Assembly: GCF_030463535.1 (NCBI RefSeq)
Contig: NC_132896.1
Span: forward strand, 25,729,709-25,793,708
Source of the DNA: Salminus brasiliensis
Lineage: Eukaryota > Chordata > Actinopteri > Characiformes > Bryconidae
DNA length: 64,000 nt
Direction of reading: 5' to 3'
A program made the translations under genes and the position numbers. The notes under the pieces were generated by a model. That model was given only the letters and a program-made list of their open reading frames with translations, was not told the DNA's origin and did no database searches. Below are positions 19,301 through 29,500 of the stretch, piece after piece (the first letter of the stretch is position 1; each line of letters begins with the position of its first letter).

Positions 19301-21211
19301 AGCAGAAGATTCTCCACAAGAGGATGCTACGCTCTAAAAAAATGCTGGGTCATTATTTCTACCCAAGTGCGGAGTTGAGTCATGGTCCCAAGAATTTCAC
19401 ACAAGCCTGGTTTGAATGAAACAATTTTGCAGGGCCATTTTTCTTTCCAGCACTGACATACCAAAGCACTTACACTGCCAAAGTACCATGATGCTTTGCA
19501 TAAATGACAGTGTGTGTTCTTGATTAAATGTAAAACTGTTGGTTTTTAATGTTTTGTATCAACAAATTACATCAGAGTTGTTAAAAATCAAAACATAACG
19601 TTATTATTTCGGTCAGTTTAGGCTCTGCAGTGATTTGGCTCAATGCTAAAGGACAAATCCATGTCACAATATGCAAATCAGTCAACCCACTGACATTTCC
19701 GCCTTGTGTTGCTCTGAAGTGAATGAGTGTTAAATACAAGCGGCAGACAGTGACAACACAGCCATACGTTGAGAGCTGTCACTCTTCTACCTGATGGTAG
19801 TGAAGGTTTGCCAAGTGAGAAAGTGTTACAGCAAAAATTTGATGAACAATCAAATTAGAACAATTAAGGTAGCTTAGGACACTCATCTTCTTTCCACCAG
19901 TTTATACCATTGAGCTGACAATGGTAAATCATCACTTTCACACACCTGGTTAAACAATACTGGCAGGCATGTGTTTTATCAGTGTTACTGTAACTATGTT
20001 ACACAGAGTGATGCTGCTTTCTCAGTTTACTTCTCACCATCCCCTGACAAACAGAACAAGCTTGTCCCTTCTATTTTTGAGTAGAATTAGGGGTGATGTT
20101 TTCTTGTTACACTCCAACAGGAGCACTACTCAGCATTTCCACAGAAATACAGATTTGCTAGTCACAGCTACAAGCGATGAAGCACCCTGAAGCAAATATG
20201 CAAGATTTGCTGTTATCATTTTGAAGCAACAGATTACCAGGGGCTCATTTGCAACTGGCAATTGTACTTTCAGTTTACACTTTGACTTTAATTTTAGTAT
20301 TTGATTACAGTCACCTTAAACGCTTAACGCAAAACCTTGAGTACCCACACACATCCCTGGTACTATCCAGAGCTAAAACTAGACAAACCACCAACCTGTA
20401 GGCAGCATACCCAGCGAGAGGGCGGGAGTGGTCTGCGCTGTGGTGGCTGCAGTTGTCTGAACTTTGTTCATCCCAAAGCTGAAGCCTACTGAAGGCTGCT
20501 GGGCTCCAGCTGTGGTCTGCGCACCAAGACCTCCAAGAGTAAAGCTTGAGCCACTGGAGGAGGATGCCGCTCCAAGGCTCCCCAGGGACAATCCAGTAGT
20601 GGCAGGCTGAGAGGCCGCAGGCAGGCCGAGGCCTAGTTTTGGAGTAGAAGCACTAGGAGGGAGAACACATTCAGAATTTGAATATCCATCTTTTAAACCA
20701 TGAAAACAAGACAAATGTTAAAATCTGCCACTGCAAAACACCTCTGTTTCATTTTCGAGTCATTAGAGTACATACCTGTCAGTACAGAGCTGTTCTAAAA
20801 ATGTTTGTTAAAAAATAAAAAAAATTAAAAATCTTACCCAAAAGAAAATCCTCCACCAGCAGCGCTGTTCTGTGGCACGGCACCAAAACTAAAGCCACCT
20901 TGCGAAGCTCCATTGTTCACAGCGGGCTGTGCAAGGAGTCCTGCTATTTGAGACGTGCCAGTCGGAGCCTGGTGCTGGAGTTGGAGTTGGAGCTGTTGCT
21001 GTGGCTGTGGTTGTTGCTGTGGCTGTTGCTGTTGCTGTGGCTGTGGCTGTGGCTGTTGCTGTGGCTGACTCGGGGCTCCAAACGTAAAGCCCCCTCCACC
21101 TGGAGTGCTGGTCAGCTGTCCGAAGCCTGTGGCAGCAGCCGGGGCTGAGCTGGTAGTTTTAGGGGTTCCAAAAGTGAAGCCACTGCTGGCTTGTCCAAAA
21201 CTGAATGACAT
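16244..21211 (-). CDS. nup62l: nup62l, nucleoporin p62 (12 coding exons, complete)
   Basis: p62 is the central-channel FG nucleoporin that forms the Nup62-Nup58-Nup54 coiled-coil complex and binds transport receptors. Coding exons in order are 21211-20838, 20652-20396, 19078-19010, 18781-18680, 18521-18411, 18260-18152, 18004-17860, 17752-17703, 17347-17213, 17078-16967, 16732-16666 and 16335-16244: 1,623 nt, 540 residues plus stop (human NUP62 is 522). Residues 1-340 are FG-repeat sequence (FSFG, FTFG, GFG) rich in T, A, S and Q. Residues 345-540 form the coiled-coil domain, with MSYAQLEALINKW, HLNTSNGPADTSDPLQQICK and CKILNAHMDSLQW conserved with human p62. I use nup62l because the neighbours resemble human X-linked genes, where NUP62CL sits; plain nup62 is the alternative. 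The protein family is certain. Confidence 0.95.
16666..16732 (-). CDS. nup62l: nup62l coding exon 11
   Basis: Codes residues 489-511 (LQQICKILNAHMDSLQWVEQ), almost identical to human. Acceptor TTTCAG, donor GTTAGT. Confidence 0.96.
16967..17078 (-). CDS. nup62l: nup62l coding exon 10
   Basis: Codes residues 451-488, coiled-coil sequence ending in EHLNTSNGPADTSDP. Acceptor TAAAG, donor GTATGT. Confidence 0.95.
17213..17347 (-). CDS. nup62l: nup62l coding exon 9
   Basis: Codes residues 406-451, a coiled coil (DQELDFILSQQKELEDLLAP). Acceptor CCCCAG, donor GTAAGT. Confidence 0.96.
17421..17638. mobile_element. short inverted-repeat element, copy 1
   Basis: Ends AAAACCTTGCATCTCC and (inverted) CACTGTCATGGAAAACC enclose about 220 bp with an internal ACCAATAGAAA motif. 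It belongs to the family at 32930-33082 and 47937-48178. It lies in a nup62l intron. Confidence 0.65.
17703..17752 (-). CDS. nup62l: nup62l coding exon 8
   Basis: Codes residues 390-406 (ITALHKDMEKVKLDQRR). Acceptor CTTAG, donor GTAAGA. Confidence 0.95.
17860..18004 (-). CDS. nup62l: nup62l coding exon 7 (start of coiled-coil domain)
   Basis: Codes residues 341-389. MSYAQLEALINKWSSELEDQ and WDRMLVENGEK are p62 hallmarks. Acceptor TTCAG, donor GTAGCT. Confidence 0.96.
18152..18260 (-). CDS. nup62l: nup62l coding exon 6
   Basis: Codes residues 305-341, low-complexity A/T/S sequence with GFSLGLKP. Acceptor TATAG, donor GTATGT; phase closes on both sides. Confidence 0.9.
18411..18521 (-). CDS. 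nup62l: nup62l coding exon 5
   Basis: Codes residues 268-305, A/T/P-rich linker with SLTLKPLG. Acceptor CACCAG, donor GTAATG. Confidence 0.9.
18680..18781 (-). CDS. nup62l: nup62l coding exon 4
   Basis: Codes residues 234-268, with SSLFATPIP and GSGFT. Its acceptor follows a (CTT)n tract (…TTCTAG), a microsatellite polypyrimidine tract that could vary in length. Donor GTAAGC. Confidence 0.9.
19010..19078 (-). CDS. nup62l: nup62l coding exon 3
   Basis: Codes residues 211-234 (LSSAAPATTVPTLGAGFGIK). Acceptor GTTAG, donor GTATGT. Confidence 0.9.
19079..20395 (-). other. nup62l: nup62l intron (1.3 kb)
   Basis: AT-rich, with a short stretch near 19333-19390 ('aaatgctgggtcatt…acccaag') that looks like a common fish palindromic element. 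Nothing else is recognised. Confidence 0.5.
20396..20652 (-). CDS. nup62l: nup62l coding exon 2
   Basis: Codes residues 125-211, FG domain with FTLGGLG and VGFSFGMNK. Acceptor CCTAG, donor GTTGG. Confidence 0.93.
20838..21211 (-). CDS. nup62l: nup62l coding exon 1 (start codon, FG repeats)
   Basis: Codes residues 1-125 from ATG at 21211-21209 and opens MSFSFGQ like vertebrate p62. Five FxFG repeats flank a Q/P/L tract at residues 49-81. Seventeen bases of 5' UTR (21212-21228) precede the ATG after a TTTCAG acceptor. Donor GTAAGA. Confidence 0.96.
20969..21067 (-). repeat. glutamine/proline/leucine-coding triplet repeat
   Basis: Imperfect CAG/CAA/CCA/CTC triplets coding a Q/P/L-rich run of about 33 residues inside the FG domain. 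Interrupted triplet repeats of this kind vary in length between individuals. Confidence 0.9.
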
Positions 21212-21780
21212 CTTCTTCCCTCAAAATACTGAAATATTGGAGAAAAGCATTAATAAAAGAACTGTGACAAAACAGTTATAAGCAGCTTTGTATGCAGGTC
21301 CTACCCTTTATTTGGCAGCTTGTTTCTTTAACTACCCATGTTAACAACCTAATACAGTACATCCCTCAGAACTGTGCAACTAAAAAGAAATCAAGTCAGC
21401 CCAACGTTGTTCTGCATTGATTGTTTATAAATTACAAGCAACTTTAACAACTGCAGCAAAGTTAAGAGGACATTATAAACACTATTTTAACCTTAACAAA
21501 TACCAATTAGAAAAAAAAACTCCACATACATGTTGATTACTGTCAAATGAACACGGCCCATTACATCAGCTCCATTAACACTACAGGAGCATATTGTAGT
21601 TCTATAATTTATAATTACACTGTACTCCATCTGTTTCTCTGCATACTTTCCAAGTTCGCCTCATTTCCCCCTGTTCTTCAACGGTCAGGGCCTCACAGGA
21701 CCACCAGAAAGCAGGATTGATTTGGGTGGCGGGTCATTCTCTGCACTGCAGTGACACTGACATCACGGTGTGGGTGTGTT

Positions 21781-21875
21781 AAAAGGTAAAAAGGTAAAGG
21801 TGCACGTATTTGTCACTGTACACTGTACAGCGAAATGTGTCCTCCGCATTTAACCCATCTGGTAGTGAACACACA

Positions 21876-21915
<40 letters not shown>

Positions 21916-22100
21916 TTAGGGGCAGTGAGTACACACACACACCCAGAGCGGTGGGCAGCCAACTCCAGCGCCCGGGGAGCAGAGAGGGTAAAGGGCCTTG
22001 CTCAAGGGCCCAACAGTGGCAGCTTGCCGAGCCCGGGAATCGAACCCACAACCCTGTTATCGATATCCCGGAGCTCTAACCGCTGAGCCACCACTGCCCC
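21781..22100 (-). mobile_element. tRNA-derived SINE, copy 1
   Basis: The minus strand starts GGGGCAGTGGTGGCTCAGCG, with A-box-like TGGCTCAGCGG and B-box-like GGTTCGATTCC. A body with CCTTGAGCAAGGCCCTT, a (GT)n tract and a 3' part ending in repeated ACCTTTT follow. Its sibling is at 31759-32066. It sits inside the fold-back element. Confidence 0.8.
21871..21912. repeat. (CA)n microsatellite inside SINE
   Basis: About 40 bp of CA dinucleotides; open frames across it (histidine/threonine runs) are not genes. Confidence 0.9.
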
Positions 22101-23242
22101 ACTAGTAGTGTGTGCTGCGCTATTTCGAGTGGATCAGACACAGCAGTGCTGCTGGAGTTTTTAAACACCTCAGCATCACGGCTGGCCTGAGAACAGTCCA
22201 CCAACCAGAACTATCCAGCCAACAGCGTCCCGTGGGCAGCATTCTTTACCACTGATGAAGGACTGACTAGACGATGACCAACACAAAACGTGCAGCAACA
22301 GATGATCTACAAGGTGGACCAAGTAGGTAGGAGCGTCTAGTAGAGTGGACAGTGACGGACAACGGACCACCACTATGCTGAGAATGACCCACCATCCAAA
22401 CAACAGCTACTCTGTGGTGGTCAGTCCTGTGGGGTCCTGGCTACTTACAAACAAGGTTAAAGGAGGCCAATGAAGCAAGCAGAGAAACAGATCTACTAAA
22501 AGGAGCCGACATAATAGACCAAGTTCATGTAAAACGTAGGGCTGGTCATAATATTTTGGTATGACTGAGTATATCACATACTTTCATATTTGGGTGTGAA
22601 GGAGATCTACGTTTACCCTGCACAGGCAACTCACCCTCAACAGTCTGCGAGTGTCTGTAGTTAGCCAGCTAGCATATCTAGGTAATTCAGGATACCCTAC
22701 ACCACTGCATAAGATATATATCCATATTGTTCTGCTCTTGTTTCTGCTATTCTCATTAATCTTGTGCTTTTGATGTAGCCAATGTTTACCTGGAACAAAT
22801 CAATTGATCTATGTAACGTTAGCCAGCTATGCTAGCATATGTAGCTAAACTAGTGCACCATGCCATCAGGTAGCACTGAGCAGCACGCTAACGTCACTGA
22901 AATACACCATCACCAACCCAACCTCACCTAATCCTAAAGAGAGCGCCGTCAGCTGTAATTACTCTGGCCGGAGCTAATCCCACGTTACCTGAACTGACTA
23001 CGACTCTTACACCAACCCCACGGCAGCGCGCCGGCTCTGCAGCGCAGGCTTCGCGGGCACGCGTTCGCTGTGTTGTTGGAGAAGTTAGCTAGCTAGCTAC
23101 GCTAACGTTAGCTAGCTTCTTAGCTAAATACTCCTGCCCATCCGGCAAACTTTTCACCAAACATGCCCAATTTATGCATTAATAGCTAATAACTTCAGCC
23201 GTAACAGGAGAAGATACTTAAACACTCACTGAAACCACTCAC

Positions 23243-23330
23243 CTCAGAGCAAACGCAGAAAACGTGTTTCCATTCCTGAAAGAAGCAAAGCGCGGAAAAA
23301 CAAGCCCGTCACTTCGGCGTCCACTGTCAG
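23243..23330 (-). promoter_or_regulatory. nup62l: probable nup62l non-coding exon 1 and promoter
   Basis: A strong donor (CTGAG|GTGAGT at 23243) follows a GC-rich stretch on the minus strand, with a CpG-rich block at about 22980-23070 inside the intron. A TGACGT-type CRE half site lies near 23343-23348. No other donor close to the nup62l ATG explains its 5' UTR. The transcription start is inferred. Confidence 0.45.
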
Positions 23331-24280
23331 CAAAGGACCTCGATGACGTTCTCGGAGGCGAACTCTCAAATGACTACACACTCCCTACATAGTGCACTAC
23401 ATAGACAACGAACCATCCGATTCGAACGGATTTGAACAGTGCCCTGTAGCATGGCCTAAAGAGTGTAATTTGGGATCGAGCCGGAGTTTCCGTAAATTGG
23501 CCTGTTTAAAACAGAGGTTCGGTTCTGGACCAGAGCTCACACTTTATGCACTGCTTTAGAAAATATAGCGCAGCAGAATTTAGCCCAAAATACAAAATAA
23601 TATGTTTTGAAGGCAAAAATATATTAAAAAATAACTTTATGAGTTAAGCTGAAGGATAAACAAGTAGCTAGTAACATGATGAATGAAGTCTAAGCATGCG
23701 TTAGACTAAGGCTGCGTCCCAAACTGCACACGAGTGCACTAAATAGTATGGAAATCTACGTGTGTGGTTTGCGGCACAGACTAGCTAGGTCACAAAAACT
23801 GTATTTTGCATAAACCTAAAAATGATTCAATTCAATCAATCGATAAGGTCGTTAACGTGCCACTCCAGCAGGTGGTGCTACTGTAATGAAATAATAAAAT
23901 CTGATAATAATTGATACATACACATTAATGGCATTTTCTGAAAAAATATATAGTCAAAACTTTACAGCGATGATCTTCTTGTCAGACATACTTCTTAGGT
24001 AAGTTCCCCTGTTTACCCCCAAAAACAGTAAGGATGCATGATCACAATTTCTAAAATAAAAATATGGGCAGTGGATATGTCTTTATATTTGAATGATATT
24101 TAAAAATCCAAAGCTTTATCACATACTCTGGAAGAGCAGGATGTTATGTTATGCTGGGCTACTGCACTAAAAGCCCTGAACTTTACTCATTTTGTTGTGT
24201 ACTCTCTAGACATAAAGGGTAGATTTCTCTGTAATACTGATCCAGGTGGATTTAGCTCCCATTTCTGCATTTCTTTAAAT
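23331..24280. other. intergenic, nup62l promoter to cnga2 3' end
   Basis: Contains 'agtgcactacatag' and 'gctgcgtcccaaactgcac' stretches (about 23380-23410 and 23708-23750). They resemble the small inverted-repeat family at 36634-36849. No gene is seen. Confidence 0.5.
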
Positions 24281-24339
24281 AAACATGTGTTTATTGGCAC
24301 TTACAGGTGAGTACATGAACAATACCGAAGCAGAATTTC

Positions 24340-24665
24340 CATAACTATGCATTCCCATCCATCCTCCTTCTTATCTGCTTCTTCCTGGTCAGGGTGGGCT
24401 ATGGGTCTGGAGCCTACCCAGAGACATTGGGCACAAGGTTGGAATACCCCTGGACTGAGCTCCATTCCAATTCAGGGTATCACATATACTCATGAGCTCA
24501 GTTAGAAGCATCACACAGCTCACACAGCTAGAGGCAATTTTTGTGCTTGTGGGAGAAAGGAGGACACAGGTGGTGTACCCAGAGAAAACCCAAGGGCGCG
24601 GGGGGAGAACACACTCAGGGATCAAACCCACGACCCCCAGCCCCTAGAGCTGTGCAGCATACACA
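24340..24665. repeat. dispersed repeat downstream of cnga2
   Basis: Blocks such as 'gggcacaaggttggaatac', 'agagaaaacccaagggcgcg' and 'gatcaaacccacgac' are typical of a high-copy fish repeat I recognise by sight. I cannot assign a class. Confidence 0.5.
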
Positions 24666-25175
24666 CTACCCATGCTATAATAATGCTCTACAGGAATGCA
24701 CTAAACTCTTTGAATGAAATAAAATGAATTAGAGCCACAAAAACAAAATAGATGGGGAAGTCAGGTTCAAAGTTTATGTAGTGCAACAATACATGGCAAA
24801 GCTTATCTACATATATACAGTCCTTCTATGTCTTAATCTTCACCTAAAACAAATATTGCCTTAATAGTGCCTTAATTATTGTCTCCAGCGAGGGCCAACT
24901 GTCATGAAGCGTTCCGGTTTTGGACCTGCCTTAAATCGATCCATAAAGTGACGTTATACTATTTACATTTCTAGTCTTGGCAGCCACTAAAGCTTTCTTT
25001 TTTACCAGTTTAAGGGTCAGTTCCCTGGACAGGGATTAAGCCTAGTCTATAAAAGTATTGAACTATAGAAAAAGTTTTTAAAAAACTTCGTCTTAGACGT
25101 CTTATTCACATGTTTTCAACTTTGATCTTTGTCCCCTGAGACTCCAGGGCGCAGCCTCGAAGGAAGCCGTTCAGT

Positions 25176-26596
25176 TCACAGCTGAATGTTAACCTCGCTG
25201 TGAGTGCCATCACCATCAATAGTACTCTCGTTGCCATCGGACAGAAATCCGCTGGCAGATCGCTGCATCCTGCTCTCCAGTGTGGTGAGTCTCTGTTTGA
25301 GCCGCTGCTGCGTGCCCGTGTATTCCCCCAGCAGCCGGGCGAAGCGGGTTTGCAGGGTATCCAGGGATGCCTCCAGTCGCTCCACTTTCTCCTCCATCTG
25401 TTCTCCTGTAAGCCCTCCTGCCCTTAGATCTTCCAGCAGTCCTTCCTTCCGGAGGATCTCCCGGCCCCTCTCCTCCAGCACCTTCTTGGCATCAGGGTAT
25501 TCTATCACAGCTTCCATCAAGTCACCCTTGGACAAGCAGAAGAGGTCAGAGTAGCCAATGCTGCGGATGTTGGCCGTGCGGCGGTTGCCCATTTTGCTGC
25601 CCTTGATGTTGAGGATGCTGATCTCACCAAAGCAGCTGCCGGACGTCAAGAGGGCAAACTGCGTCACTCCATCATCCGCTACCACCGCCAGCCGACCCTC
25701 CTTGATGATGTACATCTCCTTACCAATGTCTCCTTTCCGACAGACGTAGTCGCCCGGGCTGAAGACCTGAGGCCGCAGCTTAAGAACGAGTTCCACTAAG
25801 AGGCCTGCTTCACAGTCCTGGAAGATCCGCACCTTCTTCAGTGTCTCCAGATGCACGTTGATAGCGATTTCTGCCCGCAGCTTGTTGGGAAGGTTCTTGA
25901 GCACCTCTTGCTCATCGATTGCTTTCTTGTTGGTCCACAGGTAGTCAAACCATTTGATGACCCGGGCCTCTAGCTCTTTGCTGACCTTGCGGAACTGCAT
26001 GTAGTGCTTGATGGCGTCGATGCGGGCCTGGAACTCGGCACGTGTGGCGTTCATGTTGGATATCATGGACCCTACGTTGCCCACAATGGTGGCAAAGATG
26101 AGGACCCCCACTAAGAAGTCAAAGATCACAAAGAGGTACTCCTCGTCACGCACAGGCGCAGGCATCTCCCCAATGGTGGTGAGCGTGAGGGTCGACCAGT
26201 AGAGGCAGTAGACATATCCTCTTGACAGGGCACCAAACTCGGGATCAGAGATGTTGGGATAGACCCACTGGTCTGAGCCGAAGCCAAGAGACTTGGAAAT
26301 GGCAAAGTAGATGCAGGCATTCCAGTGGATGATGACCAAGATGTAGAGTACCAGGTTGCCAATGCGAAAAGTGTTGGGATAGCTTGTGCGAGTTTCCGTG
26401 CGGTCAAAGAATTCAAACATCCGGGAGAAGCGCATCAGCCGGTTGAAGCGCAGCTCTGGTACATGGATTCCAGTAGCAATGTAGGCCAGGTCTGTGGGCA
26501 GGATGGACAGGAGATCCAGTTTAAACTGCAGGGTACAGATGTAGGTGTCTCTTAACTTTTTGAGGTCCTTCACCAGAAGGCCCTGCTCCAGAAAAC
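25176..26596 (-). CDS. cnga2: cnga2 coding exon 6 (S3 to C-terminus)
   Basis: Codes residues 205-677 and the stop. It starts at [11 protein letters not shown] after a CTGCAG acceptor; the methionine further upstream in the open frame is intronic. It carries S3-S6, the pore, C-linker, nucleotide-binding domain and coiled coil. The filter reads TIGEMPAP where mammalian CNGA2 has TIGETPPP. The CNBD phosphate-binding cassette is FGEISIL…[10 protein letters not shown]. Confidence 0.97.
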
Positions 26597-29500
26597 CTGC
26601 AGTATGGAAATCATTGATGTAATTTTGTGTCAATTGATCGAAAAGGTGTAATTTGTAAAATGTCAACAAATACACTTTTTACAGACACGTGATTGTTGAC
26701 CAAGGCTTCTGACCTGTTCTTAGTCTCACACAGGTGTCCAGTATGTAGAGAAGATCAGAGAGGTAATCCAGAACCAGCCACACAATGTAGTTGTTGGTTT
26801 GAAGCTCATCAAAGCAGGCCCTGTGTTTGAAATATCAATAGCTAATTTGTGAGCCTGCCACAGGGAATGCCCCTTTGCACTTGGCACAATTGCAGATATT
26901 TGCATAAATCATCATAAAAATGAGCATCTAAATTAGACCTGCTTGCTTCATTAGGTTTGAAGCTCTTAAACTGGTTGTTTTTCAGAAAAGAAACAGCTCA
27001 TCCAGGCCAGTTCTAGATAATTCTAGCTTTTGTCTGAATGGATTGTTATTCTTATCACTTTAGAAATACACATGTATTCAGTCTGTTCAAGCAAAACCGC
27101 TGAATGGTAAATTACTATCTCTGAGGCAAGAAAGAGAAGCGTGTTCTTTACCTGGCCACCAGTAGGCACCAGTTGTACAGCACAGCCGTGGCAATGACGA
27201 ACAGCCAGTGGTAGTACAAGTCATCTGCTGGCGCAAGGATGAACACATCTGACTTCTTCCTATTGATGAATGCCCAAAATGGTTTTGTGTAGTACAGGTA
27301 GTTTACAGCAGGTCTGAACTCTTTTGAGGTAAGATGATTTAGAACAGTGGTCACCAAGTTTCCTGCTGATGCTTTTCCTTCCTTTCTTCCTTCCTTTCTG
27401 CTCTTTTAGCTCCAGTCACACTTTTAGGAGGACTTTAGTAGGATTTGAACACTGCATAGCTGTAACACTCCAGAAATAGGATTGGTGACCACTGGTACTG
27501 CCCCTTTCAGACTTCAGATTTTTAAATGAAGTCAGAATAGTGAGGTGGTGGTAGTAATTAACCCCATTAGCTCCAAATCACTATAATACACTTTATAACC
27601 CTCTTTGGCACGGTGTTACCCTCAGACAACAAACCACTTTGATTATTGCACTGTCCCTTTAATGTTGTTTTTTTAATCATAATGTCGCAGACATATCCAC
27701 GTACATTCATACGTAATTTCATCTGAAGGTGGAGCAATCCCGCCAGGAACAAAAGCCTTATGGGATGTGGTGACTGCAATAAGTAACAATTTCTTTTGGT
27801 ACTGCCAGTTAACCCACTTGTACGTAGCTCCCTAGTCATGGGGCAGTTAAGGGTCAGCCAAGTGACGTATGTGTGTATTTGTGTCCTTGAGGCAACAAAA
27901 CAGTCTCTGGTCCGAAGGGAGGGGGGGGGCAAATTGTTTGACTGATATATCAACAGTGGGATGACATTAAATACATGCCTCTGTGTAGAAGTGTAGGAGA
28001 CTGTAGTGGCAATTAACCCAACCACAAATCACATGGAGAAAAAGCCACAGAAGAGGAAAAACTTACTTGGCCTTGATGCTGCTGTCCGGGTCATTCTGGT
28101 CTGGTCTGTTGCTGCTGATGCGGCTGGGGGCGATGCGAAGCTCGGGCCCGCGGAAGCGCTCCAAGAATGAGTCTGGTCTTTCTTCCTCCTCCTGGAGACT
28201 CTTGTGGGCCCATTCCCGGAGCGTCACTACCATACTCACCAACCTGGGATACATGGTTGCATTATACATTTTGCTTCTACATTTTTATCGTTCATTGTAC
28301 TGTACTTATCATACAGTCAAGCCCACTGTTTAGCTATGGTTATGTTTGGAACGATAGCAACATAGTTTTTTCTCCGTTCAGATTAAGACCAAGTTTACAT
28401 GGCAACACAGTAACTAAAGCCTTAGTAAATATCTGTGTGAGCACAGATCCAAAATTATAAAAGCAAGTTTAGCAGAACAGGATTTCTTATTTGGTTAGAT
28501 AACTTATGGATTAAGGAAACTGAATCTTGTCCAATCGGAAATGATGAAATGCTGCCTTCAGGTCCACTGTGGAGACTCGTAAATGCGACATGATTTCTGT
28601 TCAAGAGGTTTTGGATGGAAATGACATGAACCCCCCTGCTGTTTTTCTGTTGCCAGCAGAGACCAAGTATATTTGCAAATACAGCAAACAAAGCAAACAA
28701 AGAAATATTTTTGTCCAGTAAGAATCAAGTATCAGTAGCATGTACTTTATTCATGTGTGGATGACAGTGGACTATTAAAAAAAAAAACTGCAGTATTTAT
28801 ATACTGCTGCTTATTAACTAACACATATTTTTACAGTTTATACAGTTATCTGTATTTTTTGTTGACACGCCAGCTTACAAGTTGTGGTTCATCAAAAATA
28901 TGAGTTTTCTATTCCTACGTACAATTTTTCCGACCTGACTTGAAGGCAGCTCTTGAAGGCGCTTTTCAGTCAAGTTATCCAGCCTTACTGCCTCCTCCCC
29001 TGGCCACCAGCTTTCAGTGGAATTGCTTTTTTTTCAGAATTTTAGCATAATTCAATCATTCAAATGTACACAAACTCATTCAGTCCAATGTTAAATAGTC
29101 CACTGTAGAAATGGAAGAACCAGGGGCTGCAATGTCTTTGCAAACATTTTATTCACCACCCAAAACAATCAGTGAACTTATTTAATGTTCTACTGTTCTA
29201 CCTACTGTTGTGCCAAAATGTCACAATTTCTGCCATTTTTTAATTTTTCCACAAAATGTGAAGCTAATTATTCTTTATGTTGTGTCAGTTTGATGATAAA
29301 TGGACCAACTGTAATGCTCTCTTTCATAATTATCTCAAAACTGTCTCTTAAAACTATCGTAAAACAAAGTTTCAAGCATTAGGCAGCACTTTCATAACTA
29401 TTACATATATAACTTTCTGTGACGAAGCTTTTAGGGCCTCTTTACATCTGGTATTACCATGTGTTTTGTATCTGGATAGTATCTGGATCTACTTTGTCTG

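Larger units (their letters stand above)
21600..22500. mobile_element. fold-back DNA element split by a SINE
   Basis: The left arm (about 21600-21780) and right arm (about 22101-22500) are inverted copies. The left reads CATCTGTTTCTCTGCATAC outward and GTCATTCTC…GCAGTGACACTGACA inward; the right reads GCTGAGAATGACCCACCA and GCAGAGAAACAGAT. The right arm adds a 'cagcagtgctgctggag' block. The family looks familiar from ostariophysan fish (memory, not tested). It has no transposase and lies in nup62l intron 1. Confidence 0.75.

Noticed and set aside
21779-22086. Three open frames over the (CA)n tract
   Set aside because: They are SINE plus microsatellite read through in several frames.
22010-22100. 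tRNA-like A and B boxes
   Set aside because: They belong to a SINE head; no complete cloverleaf is present, so this is not a tRNA gene.
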